Below are positions 44,735 to 54,186 of a stretch of DNA of 64,000 bases, one piece after another. This DNA is from Tessaracoccus sp. OS52 (GTDB lineage Bacteria > Actinomycetota > Actinomycetes > Propionibacteriales > Propionibacteriaceae). Each line of letters begins with the position of its first letter. Within the stretch, counting starts at the first letter, position 1. The DNA is taken from assembly GCF_020687685.1 (NCBI RefSeq), contig NZ_JAJEWM010000001.1, positions 1,054,001-1,118,000 on the forward strand, given 5' to 3'. Made by a program: the position numbers and the translations under genes. Under the pieces are notes generated by a model. It was not told the DNA's origin. It ran no database searches and saw nothing but the letters and a program-made list of their open reading frames with translations.

Positions 44735-46198
44735 CTACTCCGACGCCGGCTCCGCGGCCGTCTGGGAACCGCCGCCGGTCAGCTCGACACCACCGCGGCG
44801 CCGCGTCCTGCGCCTGCGCGGCTTGGAGGCGACGGCCTCGTCCTTCGGGGGCCGGTCTCCCGCGGGTTCGGTCGTGCGACGACGGCGACGGTGTGAGGCG
44901 TCTCCGGAGTCGCGTTCGCGATGGGATTCGGTTCGCTTCGGACGCTCCCGCTCCACCGGCTTCGCCCCGGGGAGCCGTCCCTTGGTGCCCGCCGGGATGT
45001 TCAGCTCTTCATAGAAGTGGGGGGACGACGAGTAGGTCTCGGCCGGGACGCCCAGCTCAAGCTCGAGTTCCTTGTCGATGACCTTCCAGCGGGTGACGTC
45101 GGCCCAGTCCACGAGGGTCACCGACACGCCGGCGTTGCCGGCACGACCGGTGCGTCCGATGCGGTGGACGTAGGTGGCGTCGGTGTCGGGGCACTCGTAG
45201 TTGATGACGTGGCTGATACCGGAGATGTCGATGCCGCGGGCGGCGACGTCGGTGGCCACGAGGGTGTTGATCGTGCCGGCCCGGAACTTCTTGAGGGCAC
45301 GCTCGCGGGCCGCCTGGTTCAGGTCGCCGTGGATGGGGGCGGCAGCGAAGCCACGATCCACCAGCTCGTCGGCCAGCCGTTGCGCCGCTCGCTTGGTGCG
45401 GCAGAAGATCATGACCTTCGTGGCGTCGGTGGACTGGAGGATGCGTGCGACCATCTCCGGCTTGTCCAGGTCGTGCGCCTGGTAGACGAACTGGTCGATG
45501 TCAGGAACCGTCGCCTTGGCGTCGTGACCCTCGGCCCGGATGTTGATCGGGCGGTTCAGCGTCGCCCGCGCCAGTGCCAGGATGGGGGCCGGCATCGTGG
45601 CTGAGAACAGCAGTGTCTGCCGACCCTTGGGGACCTTGGCCAGGATTCGCTCGATGTCAGGCAGGAACCCGAGGTCGAGCATCTCGTCGGCCTCGTCGAG
45701 TACGAGAACCTGGACCTCGGAGAGGTCCAGGGCGCGGCGGTTCGCCAGGTCGAGCAGACGGCCCGGGGTGCCGACGGCGACGTCGATGCCCTCCTCCAGG
45801 GACGAGAGTTGCTCGTCGTAGCTGGTTCCGCCGTAGATGGTGAGGACCCGGGTCTTGAGGTTGGTCCCGGCCAGCGCAAGGTCCCGGGCCACCTGCAGTG
45901 CGAGTTCGCGGGTGGGGGCGATGACCAGGGCGCGGGGTTTGCCGTGGGTCGGTTGCTGTCCTTCGGCTTCTGCCAGGATCTCCAGGCGGTGCAGGAGGCT
46001 GACGCCGAAAGCCAGCGTCTTGCCGGTGCCGGTGCGGGCCTGACCGATGAGGTCAGCACCGCCGATGGCCAGCGGGACCGCCAGCGTTTGGATGGGGAAC
46101 GGGTGCACGATGCCGGAGGCGGCGAGTGCGGAGGTGATTTCTTCCTTGATGCCCAGATCGGCGAACGTCTGTTCGCCCGGCTGCTCTTGTTCGCTCAG
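44735..46198 (-). CDS. DEAD-box RNA helicase, apparent CTG start
   Basis: An ATP-dependent RNA helicase. Motifs in order: Q motif TFADLGI then HPFPIQ, I ARTGTGKT, Ia PTRELA, II VLDEADEMLDLGF, III SATMP, IV IFCRTKRAA, V TDVAARGID and VI HRIGRTGRAG. A basic/acidic low-complexity tail of about 110 residues (RRRRR..., Glu/Arg/Ser-rich) follows. The first ATG/GTG/TTG codon is GTG 46108, which lies inside the Q motif. The conserved Phe and the natural N terminus SEQEQPGEQTFADLG lie upstream. The only plausible start is CTG 46198, nine bases after AAGG and following an in-frame TAA. That gives 487 residues. Confidence 0.9.
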   Translation of the reverse strand: MSEQEQPGEQTFADLGIKEEITSALAASGIVHPFPIQTLAVPLAIGGADLIGQARTGTGKTLAFGVSLLHRLEILAEAEGQQPTHGKPRALVIAPTRELALQVARDLALAGTNLKTRVLTIYGGTSYDEQLSSLEEGIDVAVGTPGRLLDLANRRALDLSEVQVLVLDEADEMLDLGFLPDIERILAKVPKGRQTLLFSATMPAPILALARATLNRPINIRAEGHDAKATVPDIDQFVYQAHDLDKPEMVARILQSTDATKVMIFCRTKRAAQRLADELVDRGFAAAPIHGDLNQAARERALKKFRAGTINTLVATDVAARGIDISGISHVINYECPDTDATYVHRIGRTGRAGNAGVSVTLVDWADVTRWKVIDKELELELGVPAETYSSSPHFYEELNIPAGTKGRLPGAKPVERERPKRTESHRERDSGDASHRRRRRTTEPAGDRPPKDEAVASKPRRRRTRRRGGVELTGGGSQTAAEPASE

Positions 46199-46315
46199 CG
46201 TAAGACCTTACATTCGGGCCGGCCCGGGGCGGAGGCCTCGCAGGCGGCGGGGAGCGGCGCGCAAGCGCCGTGGGGGATTTACCAGCCCCACTCTACTGCA
46301 CCGCCACCCGCGCGC

Positions 46316-46540
46316 TCAGACGGCGCCGAAACCGACGGGGCGCTCCTCGACGGCACCGAGATCGAGGTAGGCGACCTTCGCCGCGGGTACCACCACGCGA
46401 CGGCCCTTGGTGTCGGTCAGCTCGAACAGTCCGCTGTCGGCCACGGCGCTGCTCAGCGCGGCGACGAGTTCGTCCGCCCCCGATTCGGTCCGGACGGTGA
46501 GTTCGCGGGGTACGTCGGCGATGCCGATCTTCACTTCCAT
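46316..46540 (-). CDS. DUF3107 family protein
   Basis: 74 residues matching the actinobacterial DUF3107 family: VKIGIADVPREL at the start, a central helix DELVAALSSAVADSGLFEL and a strand RRVVVPAAKVAYLDLG. It is a small soluble alpha/beta protein of unknown function. ATG 46540 follows GGAG with normal spacing. It lies upstream of the DEAD-box helicase on the same strand with a GC-rich gap that contains a small CGGCGC-GCAA-GCGCCG hairpin (46255-46270). Confidence 0.88.
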   Translation of the reverse strand: MEVKIGIADVPRELTVRTESGADELVAALSSAVADSGLFELTDTKGRRVVVPAAKVAYLDLGAVEERPVGFGAV

Positions 46541-46594
46541 TTGATCTCCAGATTCGTTGGTTGTTTCCCACCCTACCCGGGCAGGAGAACCGGA

Positions 46595-47398
46595 TCAGGC
46601 CTCGTAACGGGCGACCGCTACCGTGATGTTGTCCCGGCCGCCCTTGCTGTTTGCCCAGTCAACGAGTCCTTCGGCGATCGCCCCGGGGGAAGCGGTACGC
46701 TCCACGAATCCCTTCACCAGGTGGTGCATCTCCTCGGGAGAACTGGCGTAGTTCCACAATCCGTCGGTGCACAGCAGGAGCCAGCCGTTCGTCGTGGGCT
46801 GGTGGGTGATGACCGATGGGGTGACGTTCGCGGCGTCCCGACCGAGCCACTTCGTGATCGAGTGGGCCTGGTTCGACTGTTCCGCCTCCGCGCGCGACAT
46901 CCCGAGCATGATCCGGGCCTGTGCCATGGAGTCATCCGTGCTGAGCAGGAGGCAGAGGCCGTCGTCTCCCAGCCAGTAGGCCCGCGAGTCACCGACGTTG
47001 CCCACCGCGATGCTGTCGGGCGTCATGATTCCGGCCACCAGCGTGCAGGCCGCGGCGTCGTCACCCTGCCTGGCGGAAAGCACGGCATCCTGCGCCTCCG
47101 CGAAGGCCTGTACGAACGCGAGGTTGGGTGCGGTGCCCTCCTCGATGCGATTGGCCAGGTGCATGCAAGCAGCTTCAGAAGCCACCAGGGAGGCCAGCTC
47201 GGATCCGGCGGCGGTGCTCACGCCGTCGGCCACGGCGAGTACGGCGGTGCGCTCATCGCCCGGCCGCGCGGCGAGGCAGAACGCGTCCTGGTTGCTCCTG
47301 TGCTTCAACCCGACGTCGCTGCATCCCGCGATCCAAGGTGCAGGGACGCGCACGTAGTGACTGCGCTCACCCTTCGTGGGCTGAGTGGGCTGGGTCAT
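46595..47398 (-). CDS. PP2C-family serine/threonine protein phosphatase
   Basis: 267 residues. PPM/PP2C motifs are present: HRSNQDAF (metal-binding Asp), VLAVADGVST, VGNVGDSRAYW, LLCTDGLWNYAS and GGRDNITVAV. Metal-binding aspartates are retained, so it should be an active Mn/Mg-dependent phosphatase. The soluble single-domain form has no membrane segment, unlike PstP. The target kinases are unknown, and no kinase gene lies in the window. The start ATG 47398 follows GAGGAG. It is followed by the DUF3107 gene 54 bases downstream on the same strand. Confidence 0.93.
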   Translation of the reverse strand: MTQPTQPTKGERSHYVRVPAPWIAGCSDVGLKHRSNQDAFCLAARPGDERTAVLAVADGVSTAAGSELASLVASEAACMHLANRIEEGTAPNLAFVQAFAEAQDAVLSARQGDDAAACTLVAGIMTPDSIAVGNVGDSRAYWLGDDGLCLLLSTDDSMAQARIMLGMSRAEAEQSNQAHSITKWLGRDAANVTPSVITHQPTTNGWLLLCTDGLWNYASSPEEMHHLVKGFVERTASPGAIAEGLVDWANSKGGRDNITVAVARYEA

Positions 47399-47449
47399 GT
47401 TCTCCTCGTCTGTACGGGTTGTGACTCATATTAAGCACCCCCGGACAAG

Positions 47450-47487
47450 CCACAGGGGCAGCCAGATGGTCTCTGGTGCCCCTGTGG
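47450..47487 (-). terminator. long hairpin between cspA-like and PP2C genes
   Basis: CCACAGGGGCA (47450-47460) pairs perfectly with TGCCCCTGTGG (47477-47487). The 16-base loop holds an inner CCAGA/TCTGG pair, and flanking AAGCAC (47435 region) can extend pairing with GTGCTT. It follows the cold-shock gene stop at 47515 on the minus strand. There is no U tract after it, so it may work as a stabilising 3' structure as well as a terminator. Confidence 0.6.
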
Positions 47488-47514
47488 TGCTTGAAGTTTG
47501 GTCTGGTTACTTGG

Positions 47515-47721
47515 TCAGATCACCTGAACGTGATCCGCCTGCATGCCCTTCTGACCCTGGACAATGTCGAACTCCACGCGCTGGTTCTCTTCCAGCGAGC
47601 GGAAGCCGCTTGCCTCAATGGACTTCCAGTGCACGAATACGTCTTCGCTCTCGCCACCATCGACGGCGATGAAGCCGTAGCCCTTCTCGGCGTTGAACCA
47701 CTTGACGGTTCCCTGTGCCAT
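47515..47721 (-). CDS. cold-shock protein, CspA family
   Basis: 68 residues from ATG 47721, a single cold-shock domain. The RNP1 motif KGYGFIAV and RNP2 VFVHW are present, with the start [14 protein letters not shown] typical of the family. It binds single-stranded RNA/DNA as a chaperone. The in-frame upstream codons to 47754 do not fit the family and are rejected. It is followed by a strong hairpin, and its upstream region (47722-47883) is shared with the divergent adnA-like gene. Confidence 0.95.
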   Translation of the reverse strand: MAQGTVKWFNAEKGYGFIAVDGGESEDVFVHWKSIEASGFRSLEENQRVEFDIVQGQKGMQADHVQVI

Positions 47722-47883
47722 TACTGCCTTCTCCTTTTGAAACTCCCGTTGCACACCTCGTGCCCCAGGCCCTCAGCCTGTTCTCCACCGGCTGGGTGGG
47801 TCCACTCTTTCACAGCATCGGGTTCAGGTCTAATGAAACGCGAGAAATCCTCCCGCTGAGATGAACTTGTCGGAGGCACCTGC

Positions 47884-50800
47884 TTGCATGGTGACGTGAC
47901 CTCCCGACCCGAGACTGGCTGGCGCCTCGTGCGCCAGAGCCCGCCCCCTGTGCCTCCGCTGACCCCTGCCCAAGAGTTGGCGGCGAGTCCCGGGCCCGGC
48001 ATCCGGGTGGTCGTCGGGGGGCCGGGAACGGGCAAGACGCTGGCGCTGGTCTCGAGCGTGGCGGCGCGGATCGAGACCGGCGGATCGCTGGAGCGGATGG
48101 CGGTCCTGGCCTCCTCCCGTGCGGACGCACAGCGCCTCCGCCGGGAGATCGTCCGGCGCACCGGCGGTGCCCAGGTGTCCGCCCGTGTCACGACGGTGCA
48201 TGGCCTCGCGTTGGGCTGGTTGCGGGAGCTGGGGGACAGCGACGTGCCGTGGCGGCTCCTGCGGGCACCGGAGCAGGAACTGCGGATCCGGGAGCTGCTG
48301 GACCAGCTGGGCCCAGCCTTCTGGCCCGAGGACCTTCGGGAGGCCGTCCCCACGCGGGCGTTCGCACGGCAGGTGCGCGAGGTCCTGGCGCGCGCGAGGC
48401 AACTCTCGTTGGACCCTTCCGACGTGGCACGGATCGCCGGGGACGGTCAGGACCGGCTGTTCGAGCGGGTGGCCGAGTTCTTCGAGGAGTACCTGACCAT
48501 CTGTGACTTCGACGGCTCCCTCGACTACGCGGAGCTGGTCTATCGGGCAAGGCTGCTGTTGACTGACACCGCGGTCGCGGCCAGTCTGTCGTCCCGGATT
48601 GACGCGATCATCGTCGACGATGTGCAGTCCCTCGACGCCGCACAGCTCGCGCTTCTGGTTGACTGCGCCCGCTCGGGCATCGCCCTGCACGCCTTCGGAG
48701 ATCCGCAGCAACGCATCCACGGTTTCAGGGGCGCCACGGCCCAGGCAGTTCCCACGTTGCTGGCCGAGCAGAACGCGCTCCGGTTCGACCTGACGGAAGG
48801 CTTCCGCAACTCGGCCGCGGTCGCCTCCTCCCTTGACAGCCTGCGGCGGCGGCTATCGCCGCTGGGAGCCGCACCCTCCCCGTCGCCGGCCCCGGGGCCC
48901 GTGGGCAGGGTGAGCGTGCGCGTCTACGACGACGAGGCAGCCGAGCAGGCCCACCTGGCACAGCTTCTGCGACAGGCTGTCCTGCGTGACGGGCTGCAGT
49001 GGTCGGACCTGGCAGTGGTGGTGCGCGCGGGCAGGTCACAGCTGGGGCCACTGGCGCGCGAGCTCAGCCGCTACGGGGTTCCCGTTGAGGTGGCCGGCGA
49101 CGAGATCGCGCTGGCAGGTCAGTTGGCGGTCCAGGTGCTCCTCCTGGCTCTGGGCGTGGCGGCCAGGGGCGGTCGCCCCGACGCGGACGAGACCAACAGG
49201 CTGTTCACGTCGCCGCTCAGCGGACTCGACAGCATCGGACAACGCAGGCTCGGTCGCAAGTTGCTCGAGTCCCACCCGGGGGCGGGCAACTCAGTACAGC
49301 TGCTGGGTCGCTGTCTGGTGGAGCCGGACCTCCTGGAGGGGGTGGTCGGCGAGGAGGCTGACCTGGCAAGACGGCTGGCCCTGCTGCTCCACGACGCCGC
49401 GGACGCGCTGGCCAAGGGGCGCAGCGTGCGGGAGGCTCTCTGGCAGGTGTGGGACGCAACCAACTGGCCGCGGAGCCTCAGGCAGGCGGCGCTGGCCGGG
49501 TCGCGGCGCGCCAACCATGATCTCGACGCCATCGTGGAGCTCTTCGAGCTCGCCGCACGTCGTGAGGACCTCGTCGGGGTCGCTGGGGCGCGGACGTTCA
49601 TCACCGAGGTCTCTGGCCAGGAGATCCCGGCCGACACCGGACGCGAACTGGAACTCGTGGGACGCGGGGTCAGGCTGCTGACGGCGCACCGGGCAGCCAG
49701 CGACCAGTGGCGGCGCATCTGGGTGGTGGGGGTGCAGGAGGGCCGGTGGCCGCAGCTCGCCCGACGCAGTCTCCTGCTGGATCCTGACCGGCTCGCGCCG
49801 GACCACCTCGACGCCGTCAGCCCTGCCACGGTGCTGGGGGACGAGCGACGGCTCTTCCACGTCGCCATCGGGCGGGCGGCTGAGGAACTGCACGTCTCTG
49901 CCTCCCAGGGTGTCGAAGGTGAGGCCGGAAGACCCTCCCGGTTCCTCGACGAGCTGGGGGTCCCGGCTGAGCGGGTGCACGGCAGGCCGGCCCAGCGGCT
50001 GACCGCCGCTGCTCTGGTGGCTGAGCTGCGCACGGTCGCCGGTGATCCCGGTGTGGGTGCGGGTCTGCGCCGCGCCGCGGCTCTCCGCCTGGCGCAGTTC
50101 GCCGCGGTCACCGACGCGGACGGGCACCAGCCGTTCTCCGCCGCGGACCCGCGAACCTGGTGGGGGGTGCGTGAGGACTCCTCCGGGCCGCCTGAGGCTC
50201 CCCGGACCGTCCGGATCAGCGGCTCGCAACTGGAAACGCTGCTGAGCTGTCCGCGACGGTGGTTCCTCTCCCGCCGGGCAGGGGCGGAAGCCGGCCGGAG
50301 GTCGCGGGCCTCGGTGGGCGACGTCGTCCACCTGCTCGCCCAGCGGGCAGTGACCGACGGGCTGGACGCCGAGCGACTCAAGGAAGAGCTGGCGCGGGTC
50401 TGGGATCGGATCCCGTTCGAGGCGGAATGGCTGTCGGTCTCCGAGCGCGCCGAGATCGAGGCCGCCGTCGAGCGTTTCTCGGCCTGGCACGACGCCTCCG
50501 TCGACGACGTGGTGGCGGTCGAGGTGCCCTTCAGGGTGACGCTGGACGTCGCGGGCCGCAGCGTGGAGCTCTCCGGCACCGTGGACCGCCTGCAACTGAG
50601 TGGAGGGCGGTTGAAAGTGGTTGATCTCAAGACCGGCAGGAGCCTGCTGCGGCAACGAGACGTTGCCGACCACGCGCAACTCGGCGTGTACCAGCTCGCA
50701 GCCACGCTGGGAGCGTTCGAGGAGTTCGCACCCGGAGTGCGCCAGGTGGCTGCCCCGGCTCTGCTGTTCCTGCGCCACGGTGAGGTCTGGCCGGAACTGG

Positions 50801-51009
50801 TGGAACAACCATCCATCCAGGACCAGGCCGCACTCGAGGGCGAGGAGCTTCAGGTCGGACCGACGTGGGTGCACGACAGGCTGGCGCGGGCCGTCACGAT
50901 CATCGACTCGGGGGAGTTTCCCGCCACCCAGTGCAGCGCCTGCAACTACTGCCAGTTCGCGGCCTCGTGTCCCGCCCTCCACACAAGCGGAAAGGAGATC
51001 GGCGCATGA
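47884..51009 (+). CDS. adnA: helicase-nuclease subunit, AdnA-like, with Fe-S cluster nuclease
   Basis: First subunit of a heterodimeric motor that resects DNA double-strand breaks in actinobacteria. 1041 residues. The UvrD-like motor starts with Walker A GGPGTGKT at 45-52; motif II is VDDVQSLD instead of the usual DExQ, and motif III is FGDPQQRIHGF. The C-terminal RecB-type nuclease (about 770-1040) has GTVDRLQ, VVDLKTG and QLGVYQL, with an Fe-S set at Cys789, Cys1020, Cys1023 and Cys1029. TTG 47884 lies seven bases after CGGAGG; GTG 47896 is an alternative. The size matches mycobacterial AdnA as I remember it. The next gene overlaps by four bases. Confidence 0.9.
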   Translation: MHGDVTSRPETGWRLVRQSPPPVPPLTPAQELAASPGPGIRVVVGGPGTGKTLALVSSVAARIETGGSLERMAVLASSRADAQRLRREIVRRTGGAQVSARVTTVHGLALGWLRELGDSDVPWRLLRAPEQELRIRELLDQLGPAFWPEDLREAVPTRAFARQVREVLARARQLSLDPSDVARIAGDGQDRLFERVAEFFEEYLTICDFDGSLDYAELVYRARLLLTDTAVAASLSSRIDAIIVDDVQSLDAAQLALLVDCARSGIALHAFGDPQQRIHGFRGATAQAVPTLLAEQNALRFDLTEGFRNSAAVASSLDSLRRRLSPLGAAPSPSPAPGPVGRVSVRVYDDEAAEQAHLAQLLRQAVLRDGLQWSDLAVVVRAGRSQLGPLARELSRYGVPVEVAGDEIALAGQLAVQVLLLALGVAARGGRPDADETNRLFTSPLSGLDSIGQRRLGRKLLESHPGAGNSVQLLGRCLVEPDLLEGVVGEEADLARRLALLLHDAADALAKGRSVREALWQVWDATNWPRSLRQAALAGSRRANHDLDAIVELFELAARREDLVGVAGARTFITEVSGQEIPADTGRELELVGRGVRLLTAHRAASDQWRRIWVVGVQEGRWPQLARRSLLLDPDRLAPDHLDAVSPATVLGDERRLFHVAIGRAAEELHVSASQGVEGEAGRPSRFLDELGVPAERVHGRPAQRLTAAALVAELRTVAGDPGVGAGLRRAAALRLAQFAAVTDADGHQPFSAADPRTWWGVREDSSGPPEAPRTVRISGSQLETLLSCPRRWFLSRRAGAEAGRRSRASVGDVVHLLAQRAVTDGLDAERLKEELARVWDRIPFEAEWLSVSERAEIEAAVERFSAWHDASVDDVVAVEVPFRVTLDVAGRSVELSGTVDRLQLSGGRLKVVDLKTGRSLLRQRDVADHAQLGVYQLAATLGAFEEFAPGVRQVAAPALLFLRHGEVWPELVEQPSIQDQAALEGEELQVGPTWVHDRLARAVTIIDSGEFPATQCSACNYCQFAASCPALHTSGKEIGA

Positions 51010-54000
51010 GTCCCGCGCTGCGTACTCGCCAGGACCTGTGTGACGCGCTGGGCGTCCCGTTCTCGGAGGAGCAACTGGAGGCCATCACAGCTCCGCTGGC
51101 TCCCGCCGTGATCATCGCCGGGGCGGGCACCGGCAAGACGACCGTCATGGCTGCGCGAGTGGTCTGGCTCGTAGGCACCGGCCAGGTGCGTCCCGAGGAA
51201 GTGCTGGGCCTCACCTTCACACGGAAAGCCGCGCAGGAACTCGCCGGGCGGGTCGCTACGGCCCTCGAGAGGGCGGGAGTCCTCACGGGTGACGATTCCG
51301 AGGGCGCCGAAGTCATCCAGACCTACGATTCCTTCGCGGCCCGGCTGGTCGCCGAGTTCGGCCTGCTGCTCGGCCTCGACTCGGACCCGGTCATGCTGAC
51401 GGGAGCGTCGCGATTCAGGCTCGCCGCGCGAGCCGTCGCCGCGGCACCGGGCCCTTTCACCAGCATCAGCCGGTTGTCTCACCAGACCATTCCCGAACGG
51501 GTGCTGGAACTGGACTCCCAGTTGCAGAGCCATCTTGTGGATCCGGAACAGGTGGTCGAACTGACGCACACCGCGCGGGAGCGGTTCGAGAACGCGCCCT
51601 TGTACCGTGGCGGGCCGACGAAGGACGTGGCCGCCGCACTGGCGGCCCTCGACGAACGGCTGGAGCTGCTGCAGCTCGTCGGGGACTACCAGCGGCTCAA
51701 GGCCGGTCTAGGACTGGTTGAGTACGCAGACCAGTTGCGTCGCGCGGTGCAACTGGCCTGCGCCGTCCCCGACGTGGCGGCCGCGCTGCGCCGTCGCTTC
51801 CGGGTGGTCCTGCTCGACGAGTACCAGGACACCTCCGCAGCGCAGGCAGTCCTCCTGCGGACCCTGTTCGGGGAGGGGTTTCCCGTGACCGCCGTCGGCG
51901 ACCCGAACCAGGCGATCTACGGATGGCGTGGCGCCGCGGCCAACAACATCCTTGACTTCCCCCGGCTGTTTCCGGGCCCCGACGGCGCGGACTCGCCCCA
52001 GCTCACGTTGCGTATCAACCGTCGCAGCGGGCAGCGCATCCTGGACGTGGGAAACAGGCTGGCCGAATCGCTGACCACTCCCCGGCAGGTGGAGGGGGTG
52101 CGTCTGGTCGCCCCGGAAGGGACTCCGCCCGGCACGGTGGATGCCGCCCTGTTCGACACCTTGGCCGAGGAACTGGACGCGCTGGCGGAGCGGGTGGTGG
52201 CGGAGCATGAGGGGGGAACCCCCTGGCCGGAGATCGCCGTGCTGGTGCGCCGCAACGCGACCCTTGCCCAGGTCTACGAGGTGCTGCGCGACCGTGACGT
52301 CCCGACCGAGATCGTCGGGCTCGGGGGGCTGATCCATCTGCCGGAAGTGGTGCCGGTGGTGGCCACCCTGCGGGTTCTGGACGACATCTCGGCCAACCCG
52401 GACGTCGCCACGTTGCTCACCAGCAGCAGGTGGCGCGTCGGGCTGCGGGACCTCGAGGTGCTCGGACGTCGGGCTCGAGAACTCAGTGCCGCGTCGGACC
52501 CCCGCGGGGCCCCCCCGACGTTGTCGGAGCAGCTCGAGGACGTAGTGACGGATGCGGACCCGGGCGAGGTGGTCTCCCTCCTGGATGCGGTCACGGATCC
52601 GGGGGACGCACCGTTGAGCGACGAGGGCAGGTCCAGGGTGGCGCAGTTCGCGGCCGAACTTGCCGACCTACGACGTCATGTGGCCGAACCGGTGGTCGAC
52701 CTGGTGCGGCGGGTGATCAGCAGGCTGGGCCTGGAGGTCGAGCTGTTGGCCAGGCCGGGCGGAGACTCGTCCCAGCTTTCCAGGTTCCTCGCAGCGGTCA
52801 GCGAGTACGTGGACGTCGACGGCGACGGCAGCCTCGGTGGTTTCCTCGCCTACCTGGACGCAGAGGACAGACATGGGGTGGGCCTTGAGCAGGCCGTCCC
52901 CAGCGAGGCGGACTCGGTCAAGCTCCTGACGATGCACCGGGCCAAGGGGTTGGAATGGCACACGGTGTTCATCCCGGCTCTGGCAGATCGCACGTTCCCC
53001 TCCGAGGACCGCGGCGGCATCTGGCCGACGAGGGCCGCCAGCCTGCCCTCGCCGCTGCGGGGCGACGCGTCCGGCATTCCGCAACTGCGCGACTACTCGA
53101 AGAAGGGGATGGAAGCCTTCAAGGCCGAGACGAAGGCGGAACACCGCAAATCCGAGGACCGCCTGGCCTACGTCGCCGCCACGCGGGCAAAGCAGTTGCT
53201 GGTGGCCAGCGGCCACGTGTGGACCCCTGGCTTGAAACGCCCACGAGGGGTGTCCGACTACTTCGAACAGATCGCCGAGGCCGCAGGCGCCGACGCGGCA
53301 GGGATGGTGGCCTCCGCCGAGAACCCACACCCGCACGACGACGTAGTGGCCGCTTGGCCGGCAGCGCAGGACGAAACGGAGCTCTCCGCGCGCCGGGACG
53401 CGGCCCGTCTCGTCGCAGACGCTGCCCGGCTGGTCGCGGCGGGCGCGGACGACGCGACGCTCGAGGAGTGGGTGTGGGCCTCCGGGACCATGGAGGTCGG
53501 AGCTGCCGAGCGTCTTGCGGGTTGGGACTCGGATGCCCGGCTGCTGGTGGAGCAGCATCGAAGGCGCCGGGCGCGCGACGTCGCCATCCCGGAGGGACTC
53601 TCGGCAACCGCCGTGATGGCGATGGCCACCGATCCCGAGGAATTCGCGGAGAGGCTGCTGCGGCCCATGCCCCGGCCACCATCGGCTGCCGCCACTCTGG
53701 GAACGCGGTTCCACGACTGGATCCAGCGGCGGTTCGCCACCTCCGCACCGACCTTCGAGGAATTGGAGGCCCCCCGGGGGGCCGAGCCGCCGGGGTTCGA
53801 CGCGCTCGTCGCAGCCTTCGAGCGGGGGCAGTTCGCCCACCGCCAGCCCCTGGAGGTGGAGGTGCCGTTCCTGCTGCGATGGGGTGGGCATGTGCTGCGT
53901 GGCCGGATCGACGCCGTGCACCAGTGGGACGGGGACGCCTACGACCACCTCGTCGTGGACTGGAAGACCTCCAACAGTCCCGCCGACCCACTCCAACTCG

Positions 54001-54152
54001 CCATCTACCGGCAGGCCTGGGCCCGCTCCAAGGGGCTGGATCCCGAGCGCGTCGGGGCGGCGTTCTACCATGTGCTCTCCGACACCCTGGTTGTCTCCGA
54101 TGCCCCCGCGAAGCTGATCGACGACGCGCTCGCGACGGCGGGGGACAGCTGA
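51006..54152 (+). CDS. adnB: helicase-nuclease subunit, AdnB-like
   Basis: Second subunit of the AdnAB complex, 1048 residues from ATG 51006, coupled to adnA by an ATGA overlap. The UvrD/REP motor is canonical: Walker A GAGTGKTT, TFTRKAAQEL, motif II LLDEYQDTS, GDPNQAIYGWRGA, LRINRRS and TMHRAKGLEW. The C-terminal nuclease has Asp969 in GRIDAV and Asp985/Lys987 in VVDWKTS, plus QLAIYRQAW. In mycobacteria AdnB is the leading motor, and the intact motor here agrees. Unlike AdnA there is no Fe-S cysteine set. It should work in recombination repair, complementary to Ku. Confidence 0.92.
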   Translation: MSPALRTRQDLCDALGVPFSEEQLEAITAPLAPAVIIAGAGTGKTTVMAARVVWLVGTGQVRPEEVLGLTFTRKAAQELAGRVATALERAGVLTGDDSEGAEVIQTYDSFAARLVAEFGLLLGLDSDPVMLTGASRFRLAARAVAAAPGPFTSISRLSHQTIPERVLELDSQLQSHLVDPEQVVELTHTARERFENAPLYRGGPTKDVAAALAALDERLELLQLVGDYQRLKAGLGLVEYADQLRRAVQLACAVPDVAAALRRRFRVVLLDEYQDTSAAQAVLLRTLFGEGFPVTAVGDPNQAIYGWRGAAANNILDFPRLFPGPDGADSPQLTLRINRRSGQRILDVGNRLAESLTTPRQVEGVRLVAPEGTPPGTVDAALFDTLAEELDALAERVVAEHEGGTPWPEIAVLVRRNATLAQVYEVLRDRDVPTEIVGLGGLIHLPEVVPVVATLRVLDDISANPDVATLLTSSRWRVGLRDLEVLGRRARELSAASDPRGAPPTLSEQLEDVVTDADPGEVVSLLDAVTDPGDAPLSDEGRSRVAQFAAELADLRRHVAEPVVDLVRRVISRLGLEVELLARPGGDSSQLSRFLAAVSEYVDVDGDGSLGGFLAYLDAEDRHGVGLEQAVPSEADSVKLLTMHRAKGLEWHTVFIPALADRTFPSEDRGGIWPTRAASLPSPLRGDASGIPQLRDYSKKGMEAFKAETKAEHRKSEDRLAYVAATRAKQLLVASGHVWTPGLKRPRGVSDYFEQIAEAAGADAAGMVASAENPHPHDDVVAAWPAAQDETELSARRDAARLVADAARLVAAGADDATLEEWVWASGTMEVGAAERLAGWDSDARLLVEQHRRRRARDVAIPEGLSATAVMAMATDPEEFAERLLRPMPRPPSAAATLGTRFHDWIQRRFATSAPTFEELEAPRGAEPPGFDALVAAFERGQFAHRQPLEVEVPFLLRWGGHVLRGRIDAVHQWDGDAYDHLVVDWKTSNSPADPLQLAIYRQAWARSKGLDPERVGAAFYHVLSDTLVVSDAPAKLIDDALATAGDS

Positions 54153-54174
54153 TCGGGCGGCTGGTTGTTCCCCG

Positions 54175-54180
54175 TAGGGT
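54175..54180 (+). promoter_or_regulatory. -10-like hexamer before the esterase cassette
   Basis: TAGGGT lies six bases before ATG 54187 with no ribosome-binding site, consistent with a leaderless transcript of the three-gene cassette. Confidence 0.5.
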
Positions 54181-54186
54181 GGGACC

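Noticed and set aside
46255-46270. CGGCGC-GCAA-GCGCCG hairpin between DUF3107 and the DEAD-box gene as a terminator
   Set aside because: The stem is only six pairs in very GC-rich DNA and has no U tract; chance pairing is likely.
45809-47434. A 541-codon open frame on the plus strand opposite the helicase, DUF3107 and PP2C genes
   Set aside because: All three minus-strand genes have clear family motifs; the plus-strand translation has none.
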